In this document: piece after piece, positions 1 to 8,070 of the stretch
Layout of the letters: each line of letters opens with the position of its first letter
How positions within the stretch are numbered: position 1 is the first letter of the stretch
Assembly (NCBI RefSeq): GCF_020178975.1
Contig: NZ_JAHXBU010000094.1
Coordinates: 1 to 64,000 of the forward strand
From: Cesiribacter sp. SM1
GTDB taxonomy: Bacteria; Bacteroidota; Bacteroidia; Cytophagales; Cyclobacteriaceae
Reading direction: 5' to 3'
Length of the DNA: 64,000 nucleotides
The notes under the pieces: generated by a model
The model's input: only the letters and a program-made list of their open reading frames with translations
Told to the model about the DNA's origin: nothing
Databases searched by the model: none
Made by a program: the position numbers and the translations under genes

Positions 1-205
<205 letters not shown>

Positions 206-217
206 ATATGTGCTTTA

Positions 218-234
218 CATCAGTTAAACTGATG
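218..234. repeat. Palindrome just upstream of 16S
   Basis: CATCAGT-TAA-ACTGATG is a perfect 7-bp inverted repeat with a 3-base loop. It lies 13 bases outside the predicted 16S 5' end and would form a hairpin in the pre-rRNA leader. It may take part in pre-16S processing or folding; that role is inference. Confidence 0.5.
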
Positions 235-406
235 TGCATTCTGTACCTGACCTTTCAGTAAACTGTATGATCAAATAAAAGAACACAATGTGTCATTTGC
301 ATCCCGAAACTCTCAAAGTGTCTTAACGAAGTTTGTTCCTACTGCTGATTCTCATCAGTAAATAAGACCAAAGTCTTCACTAAGCGGTTTGCTGTCAAAA
401 CATCTA

Positions 407-417
407 TTCAAAGAACT
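407..417 (-). promoter_or_regulatory. boxA-like antitermination element of the rRNA leader
   Basis: The minus strand reads AGTTCTTTGAA. This resembles the GTTCTTTGA block often seen in Bacteroidota rRNA leaders and the boxA core recognised by NusB/NusE. It sits about 200 bases upstream of 16S, downstream of all three candidate promoters, as expected for an antitermination site. Function is inferred from position and similarity only. Confidence 0.45.
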
Positions 418-557
418 TTTCAGATTCCCTCTTATCACTATCACTACTGATAAGGCTTCCTCTCTTGTAGTTACTATCTATTATAGTAGCTATGTCTCTA
501 TCTCTTTCTATCGCCTCGGCTCGTTTGCCTGGGCTGCTCTTTTTCCAAAAGCGAGTG

Positions 558-589
558 CAAAGTTAAGTAAGTTTCGCCTCTTATGTCAA
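558..589 (-). promoter_or_regulatory. rRNA promoter P1 (nearest 16S)
   Basis: On the minus strand a -7 element TAACTTTG (565-558) is preceded, after 21 bases, by TTG (589-587). This matches the Bacteroidota housekeeping promoter TTTG/TTG-N19-22-TAnnTTTG. It continues into GCACTC, the same extension as P2. The predicted start lies near 551, giving a leader of about 350 bases. Confidence 0.6.
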
Positions 590-786
590 GCTTTTTCCAG
601 AGAAAATTTTCAGAAGTTTCTAACCTCTTCCCTCTTCTTTCGTTTAGCTTAACTGCTAGTGATCTTCATCCTTATGCTTATGCTAAGGTAAACATCCCTT
701 GCTCCTCATTCGCTTTCAGTATTTCAATACCCGGTCCTGCGACCGCTTTCTTTTATTTCCCCCAGCCTGCTGCCGTAAGGGGAGTG

Positions 787-816
787 CAAAGGTAGAAGCT
801 TTTTTCCTCTTTGCAA
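787..816 (-). promoter_or_regulatory. rRNA promoter P2
   Basis: The minus strand carries TACCTTTG (794-787), with TTG (816-814) 19 bases upstream, close to the Bacteroidota sigma-A consensus. The bases after -7 are CACTCC, shared in part with P1 and P3. This is the best-matching of the three tandem rRNA promoter candidates. Confidence 0.65.
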
Positions 817-914
817 GTGGCAAAGAGGAAAATATTTGAAGTTTTTTCTACTCCTTTTTTCAAGCTCTTCTGCTTGTGCTTTCACCACTTTTACATAAGG
901 GCGCCTCTAAGGCG

Positions 915-930
915 GCAAGAGTCTTAACCT
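915..930. repeat. 16-base direct repeat in rRNA leader, copy 1
   Basis: gcaagagtcttaacct occurs here and again, identical, at 1316-1331. A shorter relative (aagtgtcttaac) is at 316-327. On the transcribed strand the core is GTTAAGAC(A/T)CTT. The function is unknown. Confidence 0.5.
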
Positions 931-1315
931 CTGCTCTCTATGCTAAAGTTCCGGCTTTGGCTAAACTTTTTCAGATCTTCCTTAGAAGATAGAAGATATC
1001 AAAAACTAATATCTCTGCTGCTTCTAAGCTGAATCTGCCAAAACTCTCCTGCCGGTGCTGCTCTTTGCTTCACTCTTTCAATGCTTCAATCTTTTGCCCT
1101 TAGCTCTTTTGCCCGGGGCGCTTATTTATAACTGATCCAAGGCTTCTGATAGTTCCTGGGAAATAGACATTTTCTTGTCTTTTTCCTAAGACCTTGTACT
1201 GCTTCAGACTTCTTTTAGCCTGGTGTAGTATAACTATCTGAAGATGCTGTGAGTTCCCGGAGGTGAGAATTTATTCTTGCTCTCCTGGCTCCCTGCACTC
1301 TCCTTTTCAGGGGAC

Positions 1316-1331
1316 GCAAGAGTCTTAACCT
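1316..1331. repeat. 16-base direct repeat in rRNA leader, copy 2
   Basis: Identical to 915-930. On the minus strand it lies about 100 bases downstream of the P3 -7 element. The spacing and reuse suggest a leader element (antitermination, processing or protein binding), but no known motif matches it exactly. Confidence 0.5.
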
Positions 1332-1432
1332 AATGGCTGTACTGCCGGTTCCCCTATCCAAAGAAAATCTTCAGGATCTTTACAAAGCTTTCAATCTTGT
1401 CTTTCCCTCCTGCCTTTCGCTGAAGTGGAGTA

Positions 1433-1440
1433 CAAAGGTA
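1433..1440 (-). promoter_or_regulatory. rRNA promoter P3 (distal candidate)
   Basis: The minus strand carries TACCTTTG followed by TACTCC, the same -7 block and downstream extension as P2. No clear TTG lies at the expected -33 spacing, so the case rests on the -7 similarity and on tandem arrangement. Transcription from here would give a leader of more than 1.2 kb. Confidence 0.4.
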
Positions 1441-1671
1441 AAGGCTCCCGATCCTGATTTCCTAGTGCTGTTTCAGGTATTTATTTTTTGCCGTTTTGGC
1501 TATTCTCTATTGCTAGTTTGCCCTCTCCTCATTCTCCCGCTTAATCTTTGGCTTTCATTATTACCAACATTCACATTATTTTCTGTTTGATGCGTTATGG
1601 AAAAAGGAAAAGGGCATAAAATTATTTTAATTAATTTCAGCCCAAAGAATTATCACCATTATATAATGTAT

Positions 1672-3855
1672 ATGAAGAGGATACTGTTGCTATTCCTGGC
1701 GCTCTGCCTGTCTCCGGCTTTGTGGGCAGCGGAGGGCATGTGGTTACCCCTGATGCTAAAGGCACTGCAGGATGATATGCAGGCGCAGGGGATGAAACTT
1801 ACAGCCGAAGATATTTATAGTGTAAACCAAAGTAGCCTGAAAGATGCCATTGTTTCGTTTGGTGGCTTCTGTACTGGTGAGTTAATTTCCGATGAAGGTT
1901 TGATCCTTACCAACCACCACTGCGGCTATGGTGCAATCCAGGCTCATAGTTCTGTACAGGACGACTTGCTCACCAAAGGCTTCTGGGCGATGAACAAGGA
2001 GGAAGAAAAAGCGAATGCCGGTTTATTTGTTACATTCATTGTGCGGATGGAAGATGTAAGTGAACAGGTACTGAAAGGAATTGCGCCTGATATGCCCGAA
2101 GCTGAAAGAGAAAAGCTAGTGGCTGCGCGTATCAAAGAAATCTCCAGGGCCGCTACCGAGGGCACCCACTACGGTGCAACCATTAAGCCCTTCTACTATG
2201 GCAATGAATACTATATGTTCATTACCGAAACTTATGAAGATGTTCGCCTGGTAGGTGCTCCCCCCTCCTCTATTGGAAAATTTGGAGGCGATACCGATAA
2301 CTGGATGTGGCCACGCCATACCGGCGACTTCTCCCTTTTCAGGGTATATGCCGGTCCCGATGGTAAACCTGCCAAATACTCTCCAGAGAATAAACCATTA
2401 AAACCCCGCCACCACCTGCCTGTTTCCCTTGATGGTGTACAGGAAGGTGATTTCACGATGGTCTTTGGTTTCCCCGGCCGCACTCAGCAGTACCTGACCT
2501 CACATGCTGTAAAGCTCCTGATGGAGCAGACTAACCCGCACCGCATCAACATCAGGGATAAGCGGCTGGAGATTATGGGCCGACATATGAAGGCTAATGA
2601 TACTGTTCGCATTCAGTATGCCAGCAAATATGCCGGCGTAGCCAATTACTGGAAAAAGTGGATGGGCGAGAACAGGGGGCTGCACCAGCTGAATGCCCTG
2701 CAGGACAAGCAGGCACTGGAAGCACAGTTTACGGCATGGGTGCAGCAGAACGCAGAGCGCAGGGAAATGTATGGCAACTTACTTAACCGTTTTGCCGAAC
2801 TATACCAGCAACAGGAGCGGATTGGATTGGCAGACACCTATCGGAGAGAAGCACTCTTAGGAGTAGACCTGATTCGCCTTGGCTCAAGCTTTGCACCAAT
2901 TGCCTCTGGCAGTATGCCAGCTACAGACTTTACCACGCAGCGCGATCGCTACGATGCAGCCTTGCAGCGCCATTTCAAAGATTATAATGTGGCCACAGAC
3001 AAAGAGCTGTTTGTGGACATGCTGCTGATGTACAAGCAAAATGTACCCAGCGAGTTTCAGCCGGAGTTGCTACAAAAGATTGACGCAACCGAAGCGGCTG
3101 TAAAAGCATATGCAGATAAGGTGTACAGCCAGTCTATACTTAGTTCACAGAAAAGAATGCAGGAAATGCTGGCTACCTACAATCCTAAGGCAACGGCTAA
3201 GAAGCTTCGTAAAGATCCGGGCTTTGTATTAGCCAGGGCTATTCAGGACATCTATGAAAAAGAGGTTGCACCGGTATTTGCCAGCACAGATCCGGAACTG
3301 GAGCTGCTGTACCGCCGCTTTGTAGCAGGTCTGCGCCAGATGCATCAGGATAAGCTGTTCTATCCTGATGCCAACAGCACCATGCGCGTTACCTATGGCA
3401 TTGTAGATGGCTCTACACCGCAGGATGGGGTTAAATACCGCTACTACACTACGCTGGAGGGTATCATGGAAAAAGAGGATCCCAGCAACGAAGAGTTTAT
3501 TGTGCCCCAGCGGTTAAAGGAAATTTACCAGACCAAAGATTATGGCCCCTACGCTAATGAAGATTACATGCCTGTTTGCTTTATTGCCTCAAACCATACT
3601 ACCGGCGGTAACTCCGGCAGCCCGGTGATTGATGCAAGGGGCCGCCTGATTGGCCTTAACTTTGACCGCAGCTGGGAAAGTACCATGAGCGATATCAAGT
3701 ATAGTCCGGAGATATGCCGGAACATTGCTGTAGACATCCGCTACGTACTGCTCATCATTGATAAGTTTGCCGGCGCCACTCACCTGGTGGAGGAGATGAC
3801 GCTTGTTGATGAAGCCGCTGCCACAGAAAAAGTAGAATTATTAGAAGTAGATTAA
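1672..3855 (+). CDS. S46 family dipeptidyl-peptidase, DPP11-like
   Basis: A periplasmic serine exopeptidase of clan PA, family S46, that releases dipeptides from the N-terminus of peptides. The start chosen at 1672 gives a 727-residue protein beginning with a clean signal peptide (MKRILLLF..., cleavage near residue 20). An earlier frame extension to 1597 is hydrophilic and unlikely to be translated. Visible catalytic motifs are NHHCGYG (81-87), the GGDTDN...HTGDF block (205-220) and GGNSGSP (645-651, nucleophile S648). Residue R666, 18 after the serine, matches the arginine that gives DPP11 its preference for Asp/Glu at P1; DPP7 has glycine there. It probably supports peptide use as carbon and nitrogen source. 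The gene is followed by a strong terminator. Family certain; specificity inferred. Confidence 0.93.
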   Translation: MKRILLLFLALCLSPALWAAEGMWLPLMLKALQDDMQAQGMKLTAEDIYSVNQSSLKDAIVSFGGFCTGELISDEGLILTNHHCGYGAIQAHSSVQDDLLTKGFWAMNKEEEKANAGLFVTFIVRMEDVSEQVLKGIAPDMPEAEREKLVAARIKEISRAATEGTHYGATIKPFYYGNEYYMFITETYEDVRLVGAPPSSIGKFGGDTDNWMWPRHTGDFSLFRVYAGPDGKPAKYSPENKPLKPRHHLPVSLDGVQEGDFTMVFGFPGRTQQYLTSHAVKLLMEQTNPHRINIRDKRLEIMGRHMKANDTVRIQYASKYAGVANYWKKWMGENRGLHQLNALQDKQALEAQFTAWVQQNAERREMYGNLLNRFAELYQQQERIGLADTYRREALLGVDLIRLGSSFAPIASGSMPATDFTTQRDRYDAALQRHFKDYNVATDKELFVDMLLMYKQNVPSEFQPELLQKIDATEAAVKAYADKVYSQSILSSQKRMQEMLATYNPKATAKKLRKDPGFVLARAIQDIYEKEVAPVFASTDPELELLYRRFVAGLRQMHQDKLFYPDANSTMRVTYGIVDGSTPQDGVKYRYYTTLEGIMEKEDPSNEEFIVPQRLKEIYQTKDYGPYANEDYMPVCFIASNHTTGGNSGSPVIDARGRLIGLNFDRSWESTMSDIKYSPEICRNIAVDIRYVLLIIDKFAGATHLVEEMTLVDEAAATEKVELLEVD

Positions 3856-3879
3856 GCAAACAAGAAGCTGAAATACCGG

Positions 3880-3910
3880 AGCCCTTTCAATAGTTGAAAG
3901 GGCTTTTTTT
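3880..3910 (+). terminator. Rho-independent terminator of the S46 peptidase gene
   Basis: AGCCCTTTCAA pairs with TTGAAAGGGCT across a TAG loop. The perfect 11-bp stem is followed by a run of T (3904-3910). Confidence 0.9.
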
Positions 3911-4007
3911 ATGTTGAATGACAGGCCAGCCCTGTTCGCTTCAAAGCCCATTCTAAAGCTATTCCTATACAGTATGTATAAGCTGACTTAGAATTTGATA
4001 AACAAGG

Positions 4008-4625
4008 GTGACTCTAGTGAGGCTTTTTTATTCTCAAATCTTTGATTTACCTTGGACAGCAAATAGCTTATTTCTGAAAGCAGCAACTCCCCATATAGAT
4101 GAACCTCAACTGGTAGCCCGCCTGAAAGCCCGGGATAAAGATGCTTTAGGTTATCTTTATGACCATTATTCGGCTGCTATATATGGTGTGGTGTTGCGAA
4201 TTGTAAAGAAGGAAGATATAGCAGAGGAGGTAACACAGGATGCCTTCATGAAAATATGGAACAACATTGGCCAATATGAGGCCAGTAAAGCACGTTTATT
4301 TACCTGGATGTTTAACCTGGCTCGTAACCTGTCAATCGACAAACTGCGCAGCAAGGAAATAAAGCGGGAGCTAAAAACCGATGCTGTTTCCGACAACGTA
4401 TATAGTATAGACAACCAGCACCACAATCAGCAAAAAACAGATACCATTGGTATAGTAAAGCTCCTGGAGCATTTGCAACCCGAGCAGCAATTAGTAATAA
4501 AGTTGTTGTACCTGCAGGGATACACTCAATCTGAAGTAGCGGAAGAATATGGCATTCCGCTGGGAACAGTTAAAACGCGCCACCGCCTGGCCATGATTCA
4601 TTTACGAAAACTTGTTGGAGAGTAG
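4008..4625 (+). CDS. ECF-type RNA polymerase sigma factor
   Basis: A 205-residue sigma-70 family factor with only regions 2 and 4. Region 2 (about 45-115) includes the DIAEEVTQDAF helix and the tryptophan-bearing FTWMFNLARN segment. Region 4 (about 147-203) includes GYTQSEVAEEYGIPLGTV, a helix-turn-helix for -35 recognition. The start is GTG at 4008 or 4017; no in-frame ATG lies near the N-terminus, and the first 30 residues are poorly conserved in look. The next gene overlaps the stop codon and encodes an RskA-type anti-sigma factor, so activity is expected to be held at the membrane. Regulated genes are unknown; the lipoprotein at 5630 is the nearest candidate. Confidence 0.93.
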   Translation: MTLVRLFYSQIFDLPWTANSLFLKAATPHIDEPQLVARLKARDKDALGYLYDHYSAAIYGVVLRIVKKEDIAEEVTQDAFMKIWNNIGQYEASKARLFTWMFNLARNLSIDKLRSKEIKRELKTDAVSDNVYSIDNQHHNQQKTDTIGIVKLLEHLQPEQQLVIKLLYLQGYTQSEVAEEYGIPLGTVKTRHRLAMIHLRKLVGE

Positions 4626-5470
4626 TGGATATACAAGCTTACATATCATCCGGTATCCTGGAATCCTACGTGCTTGGCGAGCTTTCTCCATCAGATGCCC
4701 TGCAGGTTGAGGAAATGGCTGCCCGCTATCCCGAGGTTCGCGAAGAGCTACAGCTGATAGAAGAAACCTTAGCTGGGATAGCACAGGCGGCAGCCGTTAC
4801 ACCCAGGCCTGGCCTGCGAGCTTCCATATTGGAAAATATTGCAGCAGCTGCTCCTGATGCGGTAGTACCCCCTGCAGCAGCAGAGCCTGCAGCTGCGGCA
4901 CCTGTACGCCCGTTACAGCCTGCAGAACCCGCAGTTCTTCCTCAAAAACAGTATTCCTGGCTAATGGCTGCCAGCATAGGCCTTGCCATTATGTCTTCGC
5001 TGGCAGCACTATTTTTCTGGAGCCGCTGGCAGGATACCGAACAAAGGTTAGCTTCCATGATAGCACAGAATGCTGTAATGGTGCAACATGTATCCACTCT
5101 GGAAAATCGTACCCAAGGTATGGAGCAAACCCTGGCGGTACTAACAGATCCTTCCTATAAAGCAGTGCCTATGGCCGGACTGGCCCCTGCTCCTGATGCA
5201 CAGGCCATTGTGTACTGGAACCCGGCCAGTGCAGAAGTTTATTTAAACGCAGGCAGTTTACCAGCAGCCCCAAGTGGCAAACAATACCAGCTTTGGGCAA
5301 TAGTAGATGGAAAACCTGTGGATGCTGGTATTTTTGATGCAACAGGTCTGCAGCTGAAAAAAATGAGGCAGATACAAAACGCCAGTGCCTTTGCCGTTAC
5401 CCTGGAACCAGCCGGTGGCAGCCCTAGTCCTACCATGGATCAGATGTATGTGATGGGTGCAGCATCTTAA
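4625..5470 (+). CDS. Anti-sigma factor, RskA family, single-pass membrane protein
   Basis: A 281-residue regulator that should bind and silence the ECF factor encoded just upstream. The GTG start overlaps the sigma factor stop by one base (TAGTG), indicating translational coupling. The N-terminal 55 residues form a helical cytoplasmic anti-sigma domain (ILESYVLGELSP, the zinc-less RskA type). A Pro/Ala-rich linker (75-105) leads to one membrane helix (112-133), a coiled-coil stretch (135-170) and a periplasmic RskA-C domain (180-275) with the KQYQLWAIVDG block. Release normally requires proteolysis of this protein; the protease and the signal are not visible here. Confidence 0.9.
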   Translation: MDIQAYISSGILESYVLGELSPSDALQVEEMAARYPEVREELQLIEETLAGIAQAAAVTPRPGLRASILENIAAAAPDAVVPPAAAEPAAAAPVRPLQPAEPAVLPQKQYSWLMAASIGLAIMSSLAALFFWSRWQDTEQRLASMIAQNAVMVQHVSTLENRTQGMEQTLAVLTDPSYKAVPMAGLAPAPDAQAIVYWNPASAEVYLNAGSLPAAPSGKQYQLWAIVDGKPVDAGIFDATGLQLKKMRQIQNASAFAVTLEPAGGSPSPTMDQMYVMGAAS

Positions 5471-5503
5471 ACTATAAAAATCAGCTCTGTTAATAATACC
5501 AAT

Positions 5504-5530
5504 AGCCTGGCCCGCGCCAGGCTTTTCTTT
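5504..5530 (+). terminator. Terminator after the sigma/anti-sigma pair
   Basis: AGCCTGG pairs with CCAGGCT around a 6-base loop (CCCGCG) and is followed by TTTCTTTT. It separates the sigma/anti-sigma operon from the lipoprotein gene, which therefore needs its own promoter. Confidence 0.75.
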
Positions 5531-5565
5531 TGCGCCGGGTATCTATTTTATTTTCAACTGCTGAA

Positions 5566-5582
5566 ATCCGGTTAACCCGGAT
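5566..5582. promoter_or_regulatory. Inverted repeat upstream of the lipoprotein gene
   Basis: ATCCGG-TTAAC-CCGGAT is a perfect 6-bp inverted repeat with a 5-base spacer, centred about 55 bases before the start codon at 5630. It could be an operator or part of an ECF promoter; no consensus was available to decide. Confidence 0.35.
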
Positions 5583-5629
5583 ACTTCGTAGCTACTCAAA
5601 ATTCTTGTAGAACTAACTTTTTATTAACT

Positions 5630-6436
5630 ATGCTACGACTAAGCAACAAACTAACTTTTTTAGGAGCAAGCCTCCTGGCATCTATCAGCTTTTTAGCTGC
5701 CTGTGAAAATGATGAAGCAGAAATGCCCGTAATGCCTGATGGCCCCACCGGCAGCCTGCAGGTAAATGACCAGCTGCTTTCTTCAAATAAAATAATAGTA
5801 CCCGCTATTACCATGAGCAAAACTGGCTGGGTAGTGGTGCATAAATCTACTGCAGATGGTGGTCCGGTGGTACCCGCCATTATATCGGTACCCAAACAGC
5901 TAATGACCGGCACCAGCAGTAATGTGGAAATTATGCTGAAAGATGAGGTAATGCTGGAGGATGGAGAAACCCTGTGGGTGATGCTCCATACCGATGACGG
6001 GGTGATGGGAAGCTATGAGTTTGATGGACAGAACGGACTCGACGGCCCCATTATGGAGGGCGACATGATTGTGATGGAGTCTATTGAAGCAGGCTCTCCG
6101 ATGATTGTGGCAGAAGATCAGGCTGTAATGAACGGAATGGTAACCATAGCGGAGGTGAACGCTGCAGTAGATGGCTGGTTGGTAATCCACAACGACAACG
6201 GCAGCGGGCAACCCATTATTCCTGAAATTATTGGAAAAACATGGGTGGAAGCCGGCAGCAGCAGTAACGTAATGGTGGCGCTAGATGAGGGGGTAATGCT
6301 TCAGGCAGGGCAAAAGCTCTTCCCGATGCTGCATGTTGATTCGCCCGCCAATGAAACATACGATTTCCCTGATAATGGCGACGCGCCGGAGATGTTCGGT
6401 ACAGGGATTATTATGGTAGACTTTACAGTTCAGTAA
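5630..6436 (+). CDS. Lipoprotein with two DUF7282-like repeats
   Basis: A 268-residue exported lipoprotein of unknown function. The signal peptide ends in a lipobox (FLAAC, Cys25). The mature part holds two similar units, about 43-135 and 150-267. Each has a GW(V/L)V(V/I)H motif, a (S)SSNV(E/M)(I/V) strand and an M-L-H-(T/V)-D motif. These features resemble the DUF7282 beta domain found in secreted archaeal and bacterial proteins. Methionine, Asp and Glu are abundant, so metal or oxidant contact is conceivable but unproven. It follows an ECF sigma/anti-sigma pair and has a separate terminator on each side, so co-regulation rather than co-transcription is the likely link. Confidence 0.75.
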   Translation: MLRLSNKLTFLGASLLASISFLAACENDEAEMPVMPDGPTGSLQVNDQLLSSNKIIVPAITMSKTGWVVVHKSTADGGPVVPAIISVPKQLMTGTSSNVEIMLKDEVMLEDGETLWVMLHTDDGVMGSYEFDGQNGLDGPIMEGDMIVMESIEAGSPMIVAEDQAVMNGMVTIAEVNAAVDGWLVIHNDNGSGQPIIPEIIGKTWVEAGSSSNVMVALDEGVMLQAGQKLFPMLHVDSPANETYDFPDNGDAPEMFGTGIIMVDFTVQ

Positions 6437-6475
6437 AGCATATAAGCTGAAAAAGCTCCTCTGCTTTAGCCAGGA

Positions 6476-6510
6476 AAAGCTGCCTCTGTTGGGGGCAGCT
6501 TTTATATTTT
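6476..6510 (+). terminator. Terminator after the lipoprotein gene
   Basis: AAAGCTGCC (6476-6484) pairs with GGCAGCTTT (6494-6502), followed by TATATTTTTT. It lies between convergent genes. Confidence 0.85.
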
Positions 6511-6561
6511 TTGGCAGTGGCTCTTAGGCATACGGTAGAAACATTACCTAAAGCATAGGGC

Positions 6562-6885
6562 TCAGATAAAGATTACTTCTTCCAGCAGGCCTTCGCCATA
6601 TTCGCGACTAATGATTTCGAGCACCTTGCGCTTGCTGTTGTTCAGTTCGTGCTTAAGTGGGGCAGAGTTAAGCTCTACAAACAGCACCTTATTGCGTACA
6701 TAAATTTTACTGGTGCGATTGGCAATTGGCGCTCCCATGAGGCGCTCCCACGAAGCAACCAGGCTGGCTTCGTCGAAGCGCGCCTTTATCTTATAAGTTT
6801 GCAGCAAGTCCTGGAGGGCCTCACCTATGGTATAGGTGTTGGTGGTGCTGTTTCGGCGGTTGCGATATTCTGAAGAGGAGCTCAT
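6562..6885 (-). CDS. DUF721 (DciA-like) domain protein
   Basis: A 107-residue small protein with the DUF721 fold: a helical N-terminal part (TIGEALQDLLQTYKIKARF), a W-x2-L-x-G motif (residues 46-51) and the strand pair KIYVRNKVLFVEL. In other bacteria DUF721 proteins include DciA, the ancestral loader of the replicative helicase DnaB. Members close to recF are common in Bacteroidota. Here recF lies two genes upstream on the same strand, separated by a cytochrome gene. Role in replication is inferred from family and context. Confidence 0.85.
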   Translation of the reverse strand: MSSSSEYRNRRNSTTNTYTIGEALQDLLQTYKIKARFDEASLVASWERLMGAPIANRTSKIYVRNKVLFVELNSAPLKHELNNSKRKVLEIISREYGEGLLEEVIFI

Positions 6886-6889
6886 AGAA

Positions 6890-6897
6890 CAAAGATA
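6890..6897 (-). promoter_or_regulatory. -7 promoter motif abutting the DUF721 start codon
   Basis: The minus strand reads TATCTTTG, a perfect TAnnTTTG match, ending only 4 bases before the ATG at 6885. If it is used, transcription would start at or next to the start codon, giving a leaderless or near-leaderless mRNA. No clear -33 element was assigned. Confidence 0.4.
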
Positions 6898-7047
6898 CTA
6901 AATGGAAGCTGGCAAAACAGGCACTGCTGATAAATCTATACTATTAATGTATAGGACAGAATGCACTGTTGCTAAACCTGAAAAAAGCGCAGAAGTTATC
7001 AAAAGCAAATAAGCCCTGCCAGCTGGCAGGGCTCCATGATGCGCTTA

Positions 7048-8004
7048 TTACATAGATGATCGTTTTACCGGATTATTTACAGGCGGAACAGTCTGGAGGT
7101 AAGCAAAGATTGCTTTTGCTTCATAATCTGTAAGCTGTGGATAAGGCATCATTGGGTAACGCAAGGCAGGCTCCCCATCTTTCATACCATACTTTACTGC
7201 TTTAATGAATTGCTCTTCAGTCCAGTTACCAATGCCTGTTTCTTTATCGGGTGTAAGGTTCATGGTTAGCAATTCTTTACCTTTCAGATCAAGCATTTTG
7301 TTTCCACCGGCCAGAAAATGATAACTATTTTCCGGAACCATCACATCCAGCTTGGTAAAGTCGCCGGAGTGGCAGGTCCAGCAATCGAGGTTAACGGTGA
7401 GGTAACGGCCATAAGCCACCAGGTCGGTGCTGTCTGGTATGTTGATGGCTGTGGTAGGAAAAGGCAGTGGCTTGAATTCGATGGTAGACAGAAACTTGGT
7501 CATGAATGAGGGCTGGCTGGGCACGCTGGGTATTTCAGATGCTCTTACCATTTCATCGTCAGACCGTAAAAAGGCTACAATGGAGGCAATGTCTTCATCA
7601 GACATATGCGGCAACTTGGCCATATAAGGCGGTGCATAGCTGCCATCTCGCTTAATGCCTGTGCGCAGCAGGTAAATAATTTCTCCATCCGTCCACTCGC
7701 CAATACCATAGGTTTTATCCTGCGTAATGTTAGGCGCATGTATTTCGCCGAATACAGGAGGCGCATCGCTCATATGTTTTCCTGTAAGACGCTTGGTTTC
7801 TGCATTCATATGGCAGCCGGCACAGAGCATCGTGGCAAGCTTTTTACCTCTTGCAATGCGCTGGGGGTGGATTTCCACGCTTTGCTGGAGTACTGGCTTA
7901 TCATAAGTAGGAATTCCGCGCAGCTGAATGAAGAGCGCGCCGGCACCAATCAGCAGCACAACAACTGCAAAGCCGGATAACAGGTAGCGTAATGCTTTTT
8001 TCAT
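7048..8004 (-). CDS. Dihaem cytochrome c, membrane anchored
   Basis: A 318-residue electron-transfer protein facing the periplasm. It has an uncleaved or signal-type N-terminal helix (about 5-28) and two cytochrome c domains with covalent haem motifs CAGCH (61-65) and CWTCH (208-212). Candidate distal methionines lie in PYMAK (126-130) and YPMMP (near 285). Two-domain proteins of this build often serve as electron donors to oxidases or dehydrogenases. No oxidase subunit is nearby, and the DUF721 and recF neighbours give no hint. The ccm operon at 30.9 kb would attach its haems. Confidence 0.88.
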   Translation of the reverse strand: MKKALRYLLSGFAVVVLLIGAGALFIQLRGIPTYDKPVLQQSVEIHPQRIARGKKLATMLCAGCHMNAETKRLTGKHMSDAPPVFGEIHAPNITQDKTYGIGEWTDGEIIYLLRTGIKRDGSYAPPYMAKLPHMSDEDIASIVAFLRSDDEMVRASEIPSVPSQPSFMTKFLSTIEFKPLPFPTTAINIPDSTDLVAYGRYLTVNLDCWTCHSGDFTKLDVMVPENSYHFLAGGNKMLDLKGKELLTMNLTPDKETGIGNWTEEQFIKAVKYGMKDGEPALRYPMMPYPQLTDYEAKAIFAYLQTVPPVNNPVKRSSM

Positions 8005-8033
8005 GTGGCTAGGGGTGGTAAGGGGTAGAACGG

Positions 8034-8070
8034 GAAAAGAAAGGCTTTATAAGCCCTGATTTATAATCAG
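8034..8070 (-). terminator. Tandem hairpins, probable recF terminator
   Basis: On the minus strand a CCTGATT-ATA-AATCAGG hairpin (8071-8055) is followed at once by GGCTT-ATA-AAGCC (8055-8043) and TTTCTTTTC. The second hairpin with its T-rich tail has terminator form. It lies downstream of recF and about 30 bases before the cytochrome gene. Confidence 0.6.

Larger units (their letters stand above)
206..1665. other. Long non-coding rRNA leader and divergent intergenic region
   Basis: About 1.46 kb lies between the 16S 5' end (minus) and the S46 peptidase (plus). Open frames here (389-652, 583-795, 1333-1590) have no recognisable domain and biased, low-complexity composition, so I do not call genes. 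The plus strand is strongly C+T rich over long stretches, so the rRNA leader transcript is purine rich. The region holds three TAnnTTTG-like promoter motifs on the minus strand, a boxA-like element, a 16-base direct repeat and a palindrome next to 16S, each listed separately. Confidence 0.7.

Noticed and set aside
389-1590. Open reading frames of 70-87 codons in the rRNA leader (389-652, 583-795, 1333-1590)
   Set aside because: They follow the pyrimidine-rich strand bias, have no domain or start-site support and lie in the transcribed rRNA leader on the other strand.
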